From the IMG/VR virus record IMGVR_UViG_3300042560_001229, positions 1 to 64,000 of that record: a stretch of 64,000 bases of DNA. The stretch is one strand, 5' to 3'. The notes under the pieces were generated by a model. That model was not told the DNA's origin. It did no database searches and saw only the letters and a program-made list of their open reading frames with translations. Position numbers and translations under genes: made by a program. This DNA comes from a virus. Shown in pieces: positions 39,341 to 47,510 of the stretch (its first letter is position 1; every line of letters starts with the position of its first letter).

Positions 39341-39952
39341 GTGCGTTCCGCCTTCCTAATCCCATCTCGATTTCTTCCGCCGCCGCCCCTATTGAACTGC
39401 CTGTGGAGGGCGAGGATTTTCTTCGGCGGGCTGCTGTGGCTGATCGGGATGCCGAATCGCGGCTACTGGTTTTGGGACTTGCGAACCAAGGAACTTTGCT
39501 GGTGTGCGAACATGGAATCCGTCTATGGCGTCCCGCACGACCCGAAGGGCTACACGATAGGGGAGTATGACAGCCTGTTCGCCAGCGCACTTTGGGATGA
39601 CCGAACCCGCTCCTATGTGAACTACGCGGTGGAGTTGGCGAAGCAAAGCCGCTCGGTATTTACCCATGATTTCCGCGTGCGCGACCAGACAACCAACGAG
39701 TTGAAGATCGTGCATGGTCGGGGCCAGTGGATTTACGAAAATGGCAAGCCTGTGGGCATGTTCGGCTACAACAGCGTCTATCGGCTCAACTCGAAGGACA
39801 AAGCCTTTGTTGACTCCGCGCTGGCCATTGAGGAGTTGCAGCACGCCGCCTCGAATCCGAACTGCCCTACCCCCGACACGATAAGCATTGCCTGTGGCTT
39901 GATGTCTATGGCACAGTGCTTTCACTCCCTAACTCACCATGTCCGAGGATGA
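39341..39952 (+). CDS. PAS-domain protein
   Basis: Encodes 203 residues from GTG 39341, or 167 from the ATG at 39449. A PAS/PAC pattern is clear: YWFWDLRTKELCWCANMESV, then FRVRDQTTNELKIVHGRGQW and IYENGKPVGMFGYNSVYRLN. No kinase, cyclase or HTH output follows. The upstream-start version adds a hydrophobic stretch (FFGGLLWLIG) that might anchor it in membrane. It sits just before lysis-type genes; a sensory role in lysis timing is speculation. Confidence 0.65.
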   Translation: MRSAFLIPSRFLPPPPLLNCLWRARIFFGGLLWLIGMPNRGYWFWDLRTKELCWCANMESVYGVPHDPKGYTIGEYDSLFASALWDDRTRSYVNYAVELAKQSRSVFTHDFRVRDQTTNELKIVHGRGQWIYENGKPVGMFGYNSVYRLNSKDKAFVDSALAIEELQHAASNPNCPTPDTISIACGLMSMAQCFHSLTHHVRG

Positions 39953-40253
39953 GGCACTCAAAACAGGATTAGCGGCACTGGCCGAACTGACCAAGGAACT
40001 GCGCGAGCAGAAACTCAAAGAGTCGGGGATACCGCCGTGGGTTTCGGTGCTGGTAACTATCATGGTTCCGACGATTGGGCTGATCTTGTGGTTCGGGAAG
40101 CTGGACTCGCGGATGCAGAATTTAGATCAGGCCAGCACGACTGCTCACAGGCGACTGGATGCCAGTGATCTCGTCATCAGAGAAAATGCCTCCAAGACCT
40201 CCCGCAGGTTGCGCGTGATTGAAAGAAAGCTGGACTTGCCGGATGGGGAATGA
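39939..40253 (+). CDS. Single-TM coiled-coil protein (lysis-region)
   Basis: Encodes 104 residues: charged N-terminal helix, TM span WVSVLVTIMVPTIGLILWF at about 37-55, then a coiled-coil-like tail (LDQASTTAHRRLDASDLVIR). It may be a pinholin, an inner-membrane spanin-like protein or a tail-anchor. Its TGA stop lies within the palindrome centred at 40257. Confidence 0.5.
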   Translation: MSEDEALKTGLAALAELTKELREQKLKESGIPPWVSVLVTIMVPTIGLILWFGKLDSRMQNLDQASTTAHRRLDASDLVIRENASKTSRRLRVIERKLDLPDGE

Positions 40254-40265
40254 AACTGTTGCAAA
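40249..40265 (+). repeat. Palindrome site at a gene junction
   Basis: AATGAAAC-T-GTTGCAAA is centred at 40257. The TGA at 40251-40253 is the upstream stop; the next ATG is at 40267. Confidence 0.6.
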
Positions 40266-40266
40266 C

Positions 40267-40995
40267 ATGAGCCAGCGCACACGCAAGATAATCGCGCAGG
40301 TAGGCTTCGTCCTCCTATCCCTCGTCCTCATTTCCCTGTGCCTGATTTTCAGCGGATGCACCAGCAGGCCCGATAACCGCAAGTTGCTGGAGAAGCAGGC
40401 GGAAGTGACTCAGAATGTCGCCAAGGCCAAGGCTCATTTTGCAGCGGCGAGTGTGAAGCTGCGAGAGGCCAAAAAGAGCAACGCCAAGGCTGCGGAAAAG
40501 CAGGTGGAGGCGTTGCGCTGGATGACTCTGATCGTGCCTGCGGTGGAGCAACTGGCATTGAAGGTTCCTGATGACTTGAAGCCCGAAGTGGAGGCGCTGC
40601 GGCTCAAGGTGGAAAGTCTCAGTGCCGAGATTACAGCGGCGGTAGGAGCGACGGCGGAAACGAAGGTGGCCGTGGATGAAGCTGACAAGGAGCAGGACAG
40701 TGGTTTGGCGAGAATCGTATCCGTGGAGGCTGCGATCAAGGAGATGAACGAGAAGTGGGGGCCGGAATACTTTGCCGAAGTGAATGCAATGGCAGAGGAC
40801 AGGGATAGCCTGCGGAGTCGGCTGAACAAGGTGCTCGGCATCGTGGGTTTCCTTCTTGGTGGAGCCGCTTTTCTTGCATCCACCCGATTTACAAAAGTTG
40901 GCGTGCCTGCGACATGGGGCATTCCGGTAGGAGCCTTTGCCTTCGTCTATGCCGCGACGTTTTTCCTTGGCAGATGGGGGAAACTGTTCCAGTAG
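40267..40995 (+). CDS. Lipoprotein with coiled coil and C-terminal TM spans (unimolecular-spanin candidate)
   Basis: Encodes 242 residues. The N-terminal hydrophobic segment ends in a lipobox-like FSGC (VLISLCLIFSGCTSRPDN). About 140 residues of charged coiled coil follow. Two C-terminal hydrophobic spans are VLGIVGFLLGGAAFLASTRF and PVGAFAFVYAATFFLG. An outer-membrane lipid anchor, a periplasmic coiled coil and an inner-membrane anchor fit a unimolecular spanin that fuses the membranes at lysis. It is larger than known examples, so this is inference. Confidence 0.5.
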   Translation: MSQRTRKIIAQVGFVLLSLVLISLCLIFSGCTSRPDNRKLLEKQAEVTQNVAKAKAHFAAASVKLREAKKSNAKAAEKQVEALRWMTLIVPAVEQLALKVPDDLKPEVEALRLKVESLSAEITAAVGATAETKVAVDEADKEQDSGLARIVSVEAAIKEMNEKWGPEYFAEVNAMAEDRDSLRSRLNKVLGIVGFLLGGAAFLASTRFTKVGVPATWGIPVGAFAFVYAATFFLGRWGKLFQ

Positions 40996-41015
40996 TGACC
41001 GCGAAACACTGACCT

Positions 41016-41162
41016 ATGAAACCCATCCTGCTACTCATCGCCGCCGTCCTTTGCATCGGTTGCGCCGCAAAGCGCGAACACTGGACGCAACGCCCGCCGA
41101 CCGGCCCAGCGACGGAGCGCACGGTGGACGAGAAAGGCAACCCTTCTTTCGGAACCAAGTAA
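41016..41162 (+). CDS. Small lipoprotein (Rz1/o-spanin-like)
   Basis: Encodes 48 residues: MKPILLLIAAVLCIGCAAKR, a short signal with CIGC as a lipobox-like end, then a Pro-rich mature part (WTQRPPTGPATER). Size and composition resemble outer-membrane spanins. Located between the larger lipoprotein and the holin-like gene. Confidence 0.5.
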   Translation: MKPILLLIAAVLCIGCAAKREHWTQRPPTGPATERTVDEKGNPSFGTK

Positions 41163-41177
41163 CCAGAAAACCAACCC

Positions 41178-41534
41178 ATGAAAAAACTCATCAATCGTTT
41201 CGGACTTCCCGGAGTCCTCTTTACTGCCTGCATCGGCCTGTGGCTTCTGACCAGCATCTTCGCGGAGGACTTTCAAGCCAGCGTCGGCCCCGGCTTCCTC
41301 GCCCGCATCCCGACCAAGTTGGCGGTGCTGGCGGTCATTCTGGCATCGCTGAGGTTGGTCATTAAGTTCGCCTTCCCTTCCATTTATAGGTTCACGGATA
41401 CGGAGGGCGGCAAGGTCGTTTCTGAGTTTGCGACTGCATGGCGTTCCCTCGAATCGAAACACAAAGTATGGATAAGCGTCATCACCTACCTCATCGCCTT
41501 GCTTGCACTCTCGCAGGCATTTCTCTCCTCTTAG
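41178..41534 (+). CDS. Holin candidate
   Basis: Encodes 118 residues with three hydrophobic spans (LPGVLFTACIGLWLLTSIF, PTKLAVLAVILASLRLVIKF, WISVITYLIALLALSQAFL). Size, topology and overlap with the endolysin gene fit a class I holin. A/C-rich leader (AACCAGAAAACCAACCC) and no Shine-Dalgarno sequence. Confidence 0.6.
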   Translation: MKKLINRFGLPGVLFTACIGLWLLTSIFAEDFQASVGPGFLARIPTKLAVLAVILASLRLVIKFAFPSIYRFTDTEGGKVVSEFATAWRSLESKHKVWISVITYLIALLALSQAFLSS

Positions 41535-42196
41535 TGGCGATGGGCGGCACACCCGCCCGCCCGCAGCCTACGCCGCCAAAGGCTACTCCGCGTCCGGTGG
41601 TCATCGCCACGACGCCGAGTGACAAGAAGCTGCCTCCGGCCAAGGTGCCGCAGGCCACGCCCCAGCCGGTAGCTCCCGCAACTCCGGCACCCGCCACGCC
41701 TGCCCCGCGCAAGGTGCTTGGTGGACTGATTGCGGTGGACAGCAAGGCGCTGCTGAGAACATTCGCCTCCTATGTAGGAATCAAGGAGCAGCCGTTGGGC
41801 AGCAACAACGGCCCGATGGTCAGCAAGTTCAATGCGTCGTGCGGGTTTAAGCCCAGCGACCGCGCTCCGTGGTGTGCGTCGGTGGCGCACTATGGCTACC
41901 GGGTGAACGGCGCTCCCGACCGCCCCGGTGCCTACTCTCCAAGCTGGTATGTCAAGGCTCGGGTGGTTCCGGCCAAGGATGTGCAGCCCGGTGACGTGGG
42001 GCTGGTCTGGTTTCCCTCGAAGAAACGCTATGCCCACACCATTGCCGCGATTGAGAAAGTGAACTGGTCAGGCCGCGTGGTGTCCTCCTACGTCACGCTG
42101 GAAGGAAACACCAATGCGATGGGGAGTAGGGAGGGCGATCAGTTTGCTCGCCGCGTGCGCCCTGCCGATACGGTGACAGTGGTGCGGTGGAACTAA
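41468..42196 (+). CDS. Endolysin with CHAP-like domain and signal/anchor
   Basis: Encodes 242 residues from the ATG at 41468, or 252 from 41438. The N-terminal hydrophobic segment (LACTLAGISLLLVAMGG) is followed by a long Pro/Ala linker. Residues ~100-242 carry a CHAP/NlpC-like peptidase pattern: SNNGPMVSKFNASCGFK, then APWCASVAHYGY (catalytic Cys), then YAHTIAAIEKV (His) and TLEGNTN. It cleaves peptidoglycan. The signal suggests SAR or Sec-dependent export. It overlaps the holin frame by 67 bases. Confidence 0.8.
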   Translation: MDKRHHLPHRLACTLAGISLLLVAMGGTPARPQPTPPKATPRPVVIATTPSDKKLPPAKVPQATPQPVAPATPAPATPAPRKVLGGLIAVDSKALLRTFASYVGIKEQPLGSNNGPMVSKFNASCGFKPSDRAPWCASVAHYGYRVNGAPDRPGAYSPSWYVKARVVPAKDVQPGDVGLVWFPSKKRYAHTIAAIEKVNWSGRVVSSYVTLEGNTNAMGSREGDQFARRVRPADTVTVVRWN

Positions 42197-42354
42197 TTTG
42201 CAACTGTTGCAAAGTTTTTGTTGACTCGCTGTTCGCGCTCTGCTGATTTGCAGCGCAACGAAGAAAATCGAAAAAGCCTTGAGAGGGGAGTATCGAAGCC
42301 GCTTCGCAAAAGTCCAACTCAGCAAGTCAACTCAGTAAAAACCAAACTCATAAA
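42197..42354 (+). promoter_or_regulatory. Palindrome and late promoter region for the major capsid gene
   Basis: A palindrome (TTTGCAAC-T-GTTGCAAA) is centred at 42205. TTGACT at 42221 is followed in register by TCGCGCT, as at 46550. A long leader of about 100 bases follows, ending in the A/C-rich AACTCAGTAAAAACCAAACT before the ATG at 42355. No Shine-Dalgarno sequence. This matches the need for strong late expression. Confidence 0.55.
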
Positions 42355-44040
42355 ATGAAACTTACCCGCGATCAGAAAATTCGGCTCAAGGCACTTCTCT
42401 CCAAGGATGCGAAGTCCCTGACCGCCGACGAAACGACCGAACTCAACACCCTCACTGCGGCTGCAAAGGCTGCGAATTGGGACGCCGCCACCGACCCCAT
42501 CGAAGATGAGGACGAGAAGGGGCTGACCGATGACGAAGTGAAGGGCATCGTGGTGGACGCGCTCAAGGGCATCGGCCTCGACGCTGAAACTGTCACCGCC
42601 ATCAAGGACGGCCTCAAAGCCTCCGGCAAGTCGCTCACTGCCGAGGACGTGTCCACTGCCATCCAGAAGCATCTCGGCGGCAACGCCGTTGACCAGAAGG
42701 CTCTGACCGACGCCGTGACCAAGGCGGTCAGCGCGCAGAAGGGTCTGACCGAAGCCGATCTGACCAAGGCTCTGGAGAACTTCTCCAAGAACCTCAAATC
42801 GCCCTCGCGTCACGAGTTCCCGGTCAACTCCGGCGAAGCCTCCTTCCCCATCGAGTCCCGCGCTGGCAACCTGACCGTTGGCCAGAAGCAGCTTCTCAAT
42901 ATCTGCATGATGCACGTTGGCGAGTCGGCCATTCTTTCCGGCAAGTCGGTTCGTCCGAAGTCCGAGAATGATGGCATCACCGCCGAGCAGTTGGCGCAGG
43001 CTTGCCGCAACGGTGAGTTCGTCAGCAAGACCATCCGCGCTGAGATGCTCAATGGTCGCAAGGCCATCACTGCTGGTGGTTCCGGCTCCGGTGCCGAACT
43101 GGTGAACACCGATCTGTCGAGCGATCTGCAAACCCGCCTCTATTTGGAGTCGGCGGTTGCAGCGGAGTTCGTCGGTCAGGAAATCCAGATGCCGACCAAT
43201 CCGTTCCAGCTTCCGATGACCACGACTCGTCCGTTCTTCCGTATCGGTGACGAGACTGGCTCGGTGCCCACGGCATCCACTCCGGCGACGACTCGCCCGA
43301 CCCTCACGGCTGGCAAGCTGATCGGCATGTCCGAATACAGCTACGAGGCTGAGGAGGACGCGATCATCGCCATCCTGCCCATGCTGCAAGAGCAGTTGGG
43401 TTCGGCTGCGGCTGACGCCCTCGAAGGTGCCCTTATCAATGGTGACACCGGCACCCACATGGACGGCGACATCGAAGCTGTCTCCGGTCATTCGTCCAAG
43501 CTGTTCAAGGGCTTCCGCAGCCTCGCCTTGGACGCTGGTGGCATCTGCACTGTGGACATCTCCGCTGGTGGTATCAGCACCGACAACATCGGTTCCATGC
43601 GTAAGAACATGGGCAAGTATGGCATCAAGCCGCGTGACCTTATCCTCATTGCCGGGCCGAAGGGCTACAACGATCTGGTGCAACTCGCGGAGACACTGAC
43701 GTTCCAGAATGTCGGCACCGGCTCGCTGGCTCGCATCCTGACTGGTGACGCGCCTTCGCTGTTCGGTATGCGTATCATCACTTCGGCGCAGTGCCGCGAG
43801 GATTTGAATGCTGCCGGTGTTGATGAAGTCGCTGGCGTTGCTGACCGGGGCAGCATCCTCATCGTCCACAAACCGAGCTTCCTGCTCGGCGTGCGCCGGG
43901 GCTTCACCGTCGAAGTGGACACTGACAAGCGGACGCAGATGAACTCTGTCATCGCCAGCTTCCGCCGCGCCTTCACTCCGAAGGAGACTCCTTCGACCAC
44001 TGAGCCGATGGTGATTCTCGGATTCAAGCATGTGGCCTAA
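42355..44040 (+). CDS. Major capsid protein (HK97 fold)
   Basis: Encodes 561 residues. The first ~150 are acidic and helical, like an HK97 delta/scaffold domain removed by the protease at 35713. A HK97-type core follows: SGSGAELVNTDLSSDLQTRL, QIPMPTNPFQLPM-like text, FRIGDETGSVPTAS, LEGALINGDT, RKNMGKYGIKPRDLILIAGP and LFGMRIITS. It forms the capsid shell. It has its own late promoter and is followed by a strong terminator. Confidence 0.9.
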   Translation: MKLTRDQKIRLKALLSKDAKSLTADETTELNTLTAAAKAANWDAATDPIEDEDEKGLTDDEVKGIVVDALKGIGLDAETVTAIKDGLKASGKSLTAEDVSTAIQKHLGGNAVDQKALTDAVTKAVSAQKGLTEADLTKALENFSKNLKSPSRHEFPVNSGEASFPIESRAGNLTVGQKQLLNICMMHVGESAILSGKSVRPKSENDGITAEQLAQACRNGEFVSKTIRAEMLNGRKAITAGGSGSGAELVNTDLSSDLQTRLYLESAVAAEFVGQEIQMPTNPFQLPMTTTRPFFRIGDETGSVPTASTPATTRPTLTAGKLIGMSEYSYEAEEDAIIAILPMLQEQLGSAAADALEGALINGDTGTHMDGDIEAVSGHSSKLFKGFRSLALDAGGICTVDISAGGISTDNIGSMRKNMGKYGIKPRDLILIAGPKGYNDLVQLAETLTFQNVGTGSLARILTGDAPSLFGMRIITSAQCREDLNAAGVDEVAGVADRGSILIVHKPSFLLGVRRGFTVEVDTDKRTQMNSVIASFRRAFTPKETPSTTEPMVILGFKHVA

Positions 44041-44069
44041 GCCGTAGCCTTTAGGGGAACCGCAAATAG

Positions 44070-44110
44070 AAGCCCGCTCTCGTTTCATGGCGAGGGCGGG
44101 CTTTCTTTTG
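44070..44110 (+). terminator. Rho-independent terminator after the capsid gene
   Basis: AAGCCCGCTCTCG pairs with CGAGGGCGGGCTT (13 bp, one G-U) across an 8-base loop, followed by TCTTTTG. It would limit read-through from the strongly expressed capsid gene. Confidence 0.85.
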
Positions 44111-44112
44111 TG

Positions 44113-44148
44113 TTGCGAAACTGGCTGGTGTGGGCGTAGGGTCTGGCC
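44113..44148 (+). promoter_or_regulatory. Candidate promoter right after the terminator
   Basis: TTGCGA at 44113 and TAGGGT at 44137-44142 are separated by 18 bp; the predicted start falls at about the ATG (44149), again a leaderless arrangement. It lacks the GAATC block. Confidence 0.4.
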
Positions 44149-44616
44149 ATGAGAAAAGTCACCTATATCGGAGCGCCAACCCTCCTAGCCCGTCACGGAA
44201 ACATCAAATCAGGGGACACGATTTACATGCGCGAAAGCGAATGGGATACCGTGAAGAATGACCCGCAGCGTTTTCAACTGGACAGCGACACAGCGGAGTT
44301 GCGCGACAGTTCCGGCGTCAGCGTCAAGCCACAGAAGACCAACAAGTTTGACCTTCGCACGATTCATTGGAGCAGCCGACCATTGGGGCGTTACCTTGGC
44401 CGGTTCAATATGAGCAAGCTGAACAAGGTGGCTGAGGCCATGAACTCGCTGGGACTGCCGGTGCTGTGCGGGCGAGGCTGCAACGCTGTGGATATTTTGG
44501 ATTCGATTCAGCATCATGCGGTGACGCAGGGCTGGGATAAGTTGAGTCGCACTGACTGCCTGACCAGCGGCACGCACAAGCCGCGTGTGCGGGAACGCCA
44601 CGCAGCAGCCGCGTAA
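44149..44616 (+). CDS. Head-to-tail region hypothetical protein
   Basis: Encodes 155 residues. It starts MRKVTYIGAPTLLARHGNIK, and the N-terminus resembles small beta proteins near phage head completion genes. The rest (MSKLNKVAEAMNSLGLPVLC, AVDILDSIQHHAV) is helical. Not recognised as a named family. Confidence 0.55.
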   Translation: MRKVTYIGAPTLLARHGNIKSGDTIYMRESEWDTVKNDPQRFQLDSDTAELRDSSGVSVKPQKTNKFDLRTIHWSSRPLGRYLGRFNMSKLNKVAEAMNSLGLPVLCGRGCNAVDILDSIQHHAVTQGWDKLSRTDCLTSGTHKPRVRERHAAAA

Positions 44617-44633
44617 TTTGCAACTGTTGCAAA
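44617..44633 (+). repeat. Palindrome site at a gene junction
   Basis: ATTTGCAAC-T-GTTGCAAA is centred at 44625, immediately after the TAA stop and 10 bp before the next ATG. No promoter is seen. Confidence 0.65.
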
Positions 44634-44634
44634 C

Positions 44635-44841
44635 ATGAACAAAGCCACCGTTACCCGTTTGCTGGAAGGATTGAGTCTTCCCGATGCTGAGGCTCGGCTG
44701 TGGACTGAACGCATCAAGAAGGCCGACGATGGGCAGCAGGATGGCCGGGAGGAGTTGCAGCGGTGCTACGATCAGTTGGTTCGCAAGGTGGGCGTAGCCG
44801 GTCATCAGCACAAGCGTTCACCCATCCATCACACCCGATAA
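44635..44841 (+). CDS. Hypothetical 68-residue protein
   Basis: Starts MNKATVTRLLEGLSLPDAEA; helical and charged, with a His-rich end (HQHKRSPIHHT). It lies between palindrome and connector gene. Not recognised. Confidence 0.5.
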   Translation: MNKATVTRLLEGLSLPDAEARLWTERIKKADDGQQDGREELQRCYDQLVRKVGVAGHQHKRSPIHHTR

Positions 44842-44844
44842 GTT

Positions 44845-45519
44845 ATGCCGACCACACTTGTCCGTCCCCTTACCACGCTGCGCGAAGTCCAGAAGGAAAC
44901 GCGCAATGTGGATACTGCCCAAGAAGATTGGTTCAAGGAGTGCATCAATGCGGCGAGCCGTGCAGTGGAAGCCATCACCGGAAGGGAGTTCTGGTATTTT
45001 GATTACTCGTCCACCGAGCTTGTTGTGAAAGAGAAGTGGGTGGTGATGAGCCGCATCTACCTTCCGTGGCCCATCATTACGCTGACGGAGATTAAGAACC
45101 TCGGGGAAGTGGTTCCGAGTGAGCAGTATTATTACAGTGGCGGGGTCATTCAAGGGCTGCGCTGGTGGGCGACCTACCGCAACCGTCCGAATTACTCGAA
45201 CACCGGATTGGACGGCACACCTATCGGTGGCGACCATGAATCCGAAGGACTGTTTGCCGTGGGCAGCACCGGGCTGATGAGCAACCCCCTGACCATTAAG
45301 GGCACGTTTGGATGGCCGCTGACTGACGCAGTGACGCCGCCTCCTACCCTGCCTGCGGATTTGCGCCGTGCGGCGACTTTGCTGGCCGCTGCTTGGACGA
45401 TGTTCAACCGCAGGGAACTGGTGGGTTATGACGGTCAGAAGCAGACGTTGCTCGACAGCCGGATTCCCAAGGAAGTGAAGGACATTCTGAGCGCCGGATA
45501 CAGCGAACGATTCCTGTGA
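44845..45519 (+). CDS. Head-tail connector (gp6-like)
   Basis: Encodes 224 residues. The N-terminal helices (QEDWFKECINAASRAVEAIT, GREFW) and the final helix (LRRAATLLAAAWTMFNRREL, VGYDG) frame a beta insert, a pattern typical of phage head-tail connector proteins. Position directly after the capsid gene and before the gp10-like gene supports this. Confidence 0.7.
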   Translation: MPTTLVRPLTTLREVQKETRNVDTAQEDWFKECINAASRAVEAITGREFWYFDYSSTELVVKEKWVVMSRIYLPWPIITLTEIKNLGEVVPSEQYYYSGGVIQGLRWWATYRNRPNYSNTGLDGTPIGGDHESEGLFAVGSTGLMSNPLTIKGTFGWPLTDAVTPPPTLPADLRRAATLLAAAWTMFNRRELVGYDGQKQTLLDSRIPKEVKDILSAGYSERFL

Positions 45520-45995
45520 ACGGCTCGTTTCGAGTAGTGGTGCATGGTGAGCGGGCGGAAGCAGCCATGCGGAAGCTCGCGGCGGAACTGACCGTCGCCA
45601 AGACGAAGCCGGTCATTGCCGGAGTGGCATGGCGGGTTCATGCACGGCTGGTCAGGAACACGCCGATCAAGTGGACAGGGAATCTGCGCCGAAGCTGGAC
45701 GGTGGTTGAAACGCCTACCGGCTTTGTCGTCACCAATCCGAACAGGGTGATGTTGTTTCTGGAGAAGGGCACGCGGGCGCATGGCCCGAGATTCAAGAAG
45801 TTCCTCTACATCCCGTTGGTGCCGTCTGCGATGGTCTGGCACCCCGGTTTAATTCGTGGTCAGGACTACGTGCTGACCAAGAGAGTGCGGGGTATCCGCG
45901 CACGGAACATTGTCCGCGATGAGCGCCCCACTGCCCGAGCGGAAATGCTTGCGGCGTTGACCCGTTACGTGGATAACGTGCTGAACAAACCATGA
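45516..45995 (+). CDS. Tail-completion protein (HK97 gp10-like)
   Basis: Encodes 159 residues from GTG overlapping the previous stop. RVHARLVRNTPIKWTGNLRR, SWTV, VTNPNRVMLFLEKGTRAHGP is the standard HK97 gp10-like signature. It connects the head completion ring and the tail. ATGA overlap with the next gene. Confidence 0.8.
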   Translation: MNGSFRVVVHGERAEAAMRKLAAELTVAKTKPVIAGVAWRVHARLVRNTPIKWTGNLRRSWTVVETPTGFVVTNPNRVMLFLEKGTRAHGPRFKKFLYIPLVPSAMVWHPGLIRGQDYVLTKRVRGIRARNIVRDERPTARAEMLAALTRYVDNVLNKP

Positions 45996-46537
45996 ACGTC
46001 ACCGATTACCCCATCCCTGCCAGAGCCTTTGCGGTGATGGACGCTCGCATTGCTTTCTGGTCGGTGGCCGGGTCTGGTCGGGTGCTGGATGGCGTGACCT
46101 ATGACCGGGAGGCTCGATTGGAGCCGATGGGTGCGGACATGCTGCCCATGATTCAGCCGGTGGACTATACTTGGGAGGAGAAGGTGTGGGGCGGTGCATC
46201 CTCCGCACCTGAGCGCGTGGGTAACACCCAAGTCGTCTCGGAAATCACGTCCACGTTCTTCGTCGCTGGGCGCAGGGAGTATGGTCTGATTCAGCGCAGC
46301 ACGGCTAACCCCGAGGACGGCAAGGGTGTCTTGGAGTGGGTGTCCCGGTTGCAGGATGCCTTGGAGAAGGCCGTGAGTGACGGCAGGCAGGATTCCATGC
46401 TGGAGGGGACACTGGCCAAGCCCATGCGCTTTGTGTGCAAGCAGAACTACCTTTCCGATCTGTCGTTCGCCCTCCTGCTGGAAGTCTCCCTATTCACCGT
46501 GCCGTATTGGAGAGCCGGGAGGACACCGCCGTTTTGA
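45992..46537 (+). CDS. Probable tail terminator-like protein
   Basis: Encodes 181 residues. It lies between the gp10-like and tail-tube-type genes, the usual slot for the tail terminator. It holds a helix-strand pattern and ends in a beta strand (FALLLEVSLFTVPYW). No sequence signature is recognised, so the call rests on gene order. Confidence 0.45.
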   Translation: MNVTDYPIPARAFAVMDARIAFWSVAGSGRVLDGVTYDREARLEPMGADMLPMIQPVDYTWEEKVWGGASSAPERVGNTQVVSEITSTFFVAGRREYGLIQRSTANPEDGKGVLEWVSRLQDALEKAVSDGRQDSMLEGTLAKPMRFVCKQNYLSDLSFALLLEVSLFTVPYWRAGRTPPF

Positions 46538-46549
46538 TGAAAGAAAATC

Positions 46550-46629
46550 TTGACGCGATGCTCGCGCTTACGCACAGTGCGCTCAGTCCACAACGTATTC
46601 AGCCTCACACTTAACAGAACCCAAACATT
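46550..46629 (+). promoter_or_regulatory. Late promoter with A/C-rich leader
   Basis: TTGACG at 46550, then TCGCGCT in the same register as at 42221, and CACAGT at 46573-46578. The leader ends ACACTTAACAGAACCCAAAC before ATTATG. It precedes a small, probably abundant tail protein. Confidence 0.5.
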
Positions 46630-46974
46630 ATGGCAGTCATCGGAGACGCTCTTACTTTCGGAATCGCAGCAGACCAAGGCGGTGGTAGCCCGGTTTTGGT
46701 TTTGCAGAAACTCACTGTCAACCAGAAGACTGACCAGAAGGAGGCCCGCGACCGCAACGGTGTCGTGCAGGCTGTGTCGTTCTACAACAAGACGCAGGAA
46801 ATCAGCCTCGAAGGTCTTGGTGCATACACCGGAGCAGCCATCGGTGCTGCGCTTTCGCTTTCCGGCATCACCCTTGTTGGCACGTCTGCTTACGTTCAGG
46901 AAATCAATGTCGAGCACGGCAACGAGGAATTTCTCAAGACAAGTGTGAAGGCGATGTGCTGGGAAGGCATCTAA
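46630..46974 (+). CDS. Probable tail tube/major tail protein (small)
   Basis: Encodes 114 residues, beta-rich: VLVLQKLTVNQKTDQKEARD, VSFYNKTQEISLEGLGAY, LVGTSAYVQEINVEHGNEEF. Position before the chaperone and tape-measure genes, and its own late promoter with a high-expression type leader, suggest a tail-tube subunit. The family is not recognised with certainty. Confidence 0.5.
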   Translation: MAVIGDALTFGIAADQGGGSPVLVLQKLTVNQKTDQKEARDRNGVVQAVSFYNKTQEISLEGLGAYTGAAIGAALSLSGITLVGTSAYVQEINVEHGNEEFLKTSVKAMCWEGI

Positions 46975-47008
46975 ACCTTCTACTTGGCGATGACCCCCGC
47001 TTGACGGG

Positions 47009-47500
47009 ATGCCAATGGAATCAACAGGAGACATAACGCAGGATGGGGCTGGTGACGTAAGGCAGGGTTCGCTGATCGTCTATGTTCGGAATACGCAACT
47101 GGCGGCGTGCTTGGTGGCGATTGGGGTGAGACTGAGAAAAGACCCTCCCTACACCAAGAAGGAGATGGGCAACGGGGATGTTGTGACCACTTGGAATTTC
47201 GAGGCGAAGACGCCTGACGGTGGCATCAATACCTTGGATATGCTCAAGGCGTGGAAGGATGATGTGGCCTTTGGTGAAAAGAATCCGACCCATCCGTTCA
47301 CGTTCGCCATGCACGCAGTCAAGAACTACCGGCAGATGGTGGAGCATGTTCACAATCAGCAACCGTGGGTGGCCTATGTGAGTGAAACCGGGATGCACAC
47401 AATTTGGGTCATCAAGGACTCTGCCAAGGCTAGGGAGTGTGTGGCGCTTGGACTGTCCCGCACTGGCGACCATGCCGAAGTTGACCAGCACACCAGTTAG
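47009..47500 (+). CDS. Hypothetical protein in tail module
   Basis: Encodes 163 residues. TQLAACLVAIGVRLRKDPPY, NGDVVTTWNFEAKTPDG and NYRQMVEHVHNQQPWVAYVS suggest an enzyme-like alpha/beta fold, but no catalytic signature is recognised. An in-frame ATG at 47015 is an alternative start. It lies between the tube-like and chaperone genes. Confidence 0.5.
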   Translation: MPMESTGDITQDGAGDVRQGSLIVYVRNTQLAACLVAIGVRLRKDPPYTKKEMGNGDVVTTWNFEAKTPDGGINTLDMLKAWKDDVAFGEKNPTHPFTFAMHAVKNYRQMVEHVHNQQPWVAYVSETGMHTIWVIKDSAKARECVALGLSRTGDHAEVDQHTS

Positions 47501-47510
47501 CAATACCGAT

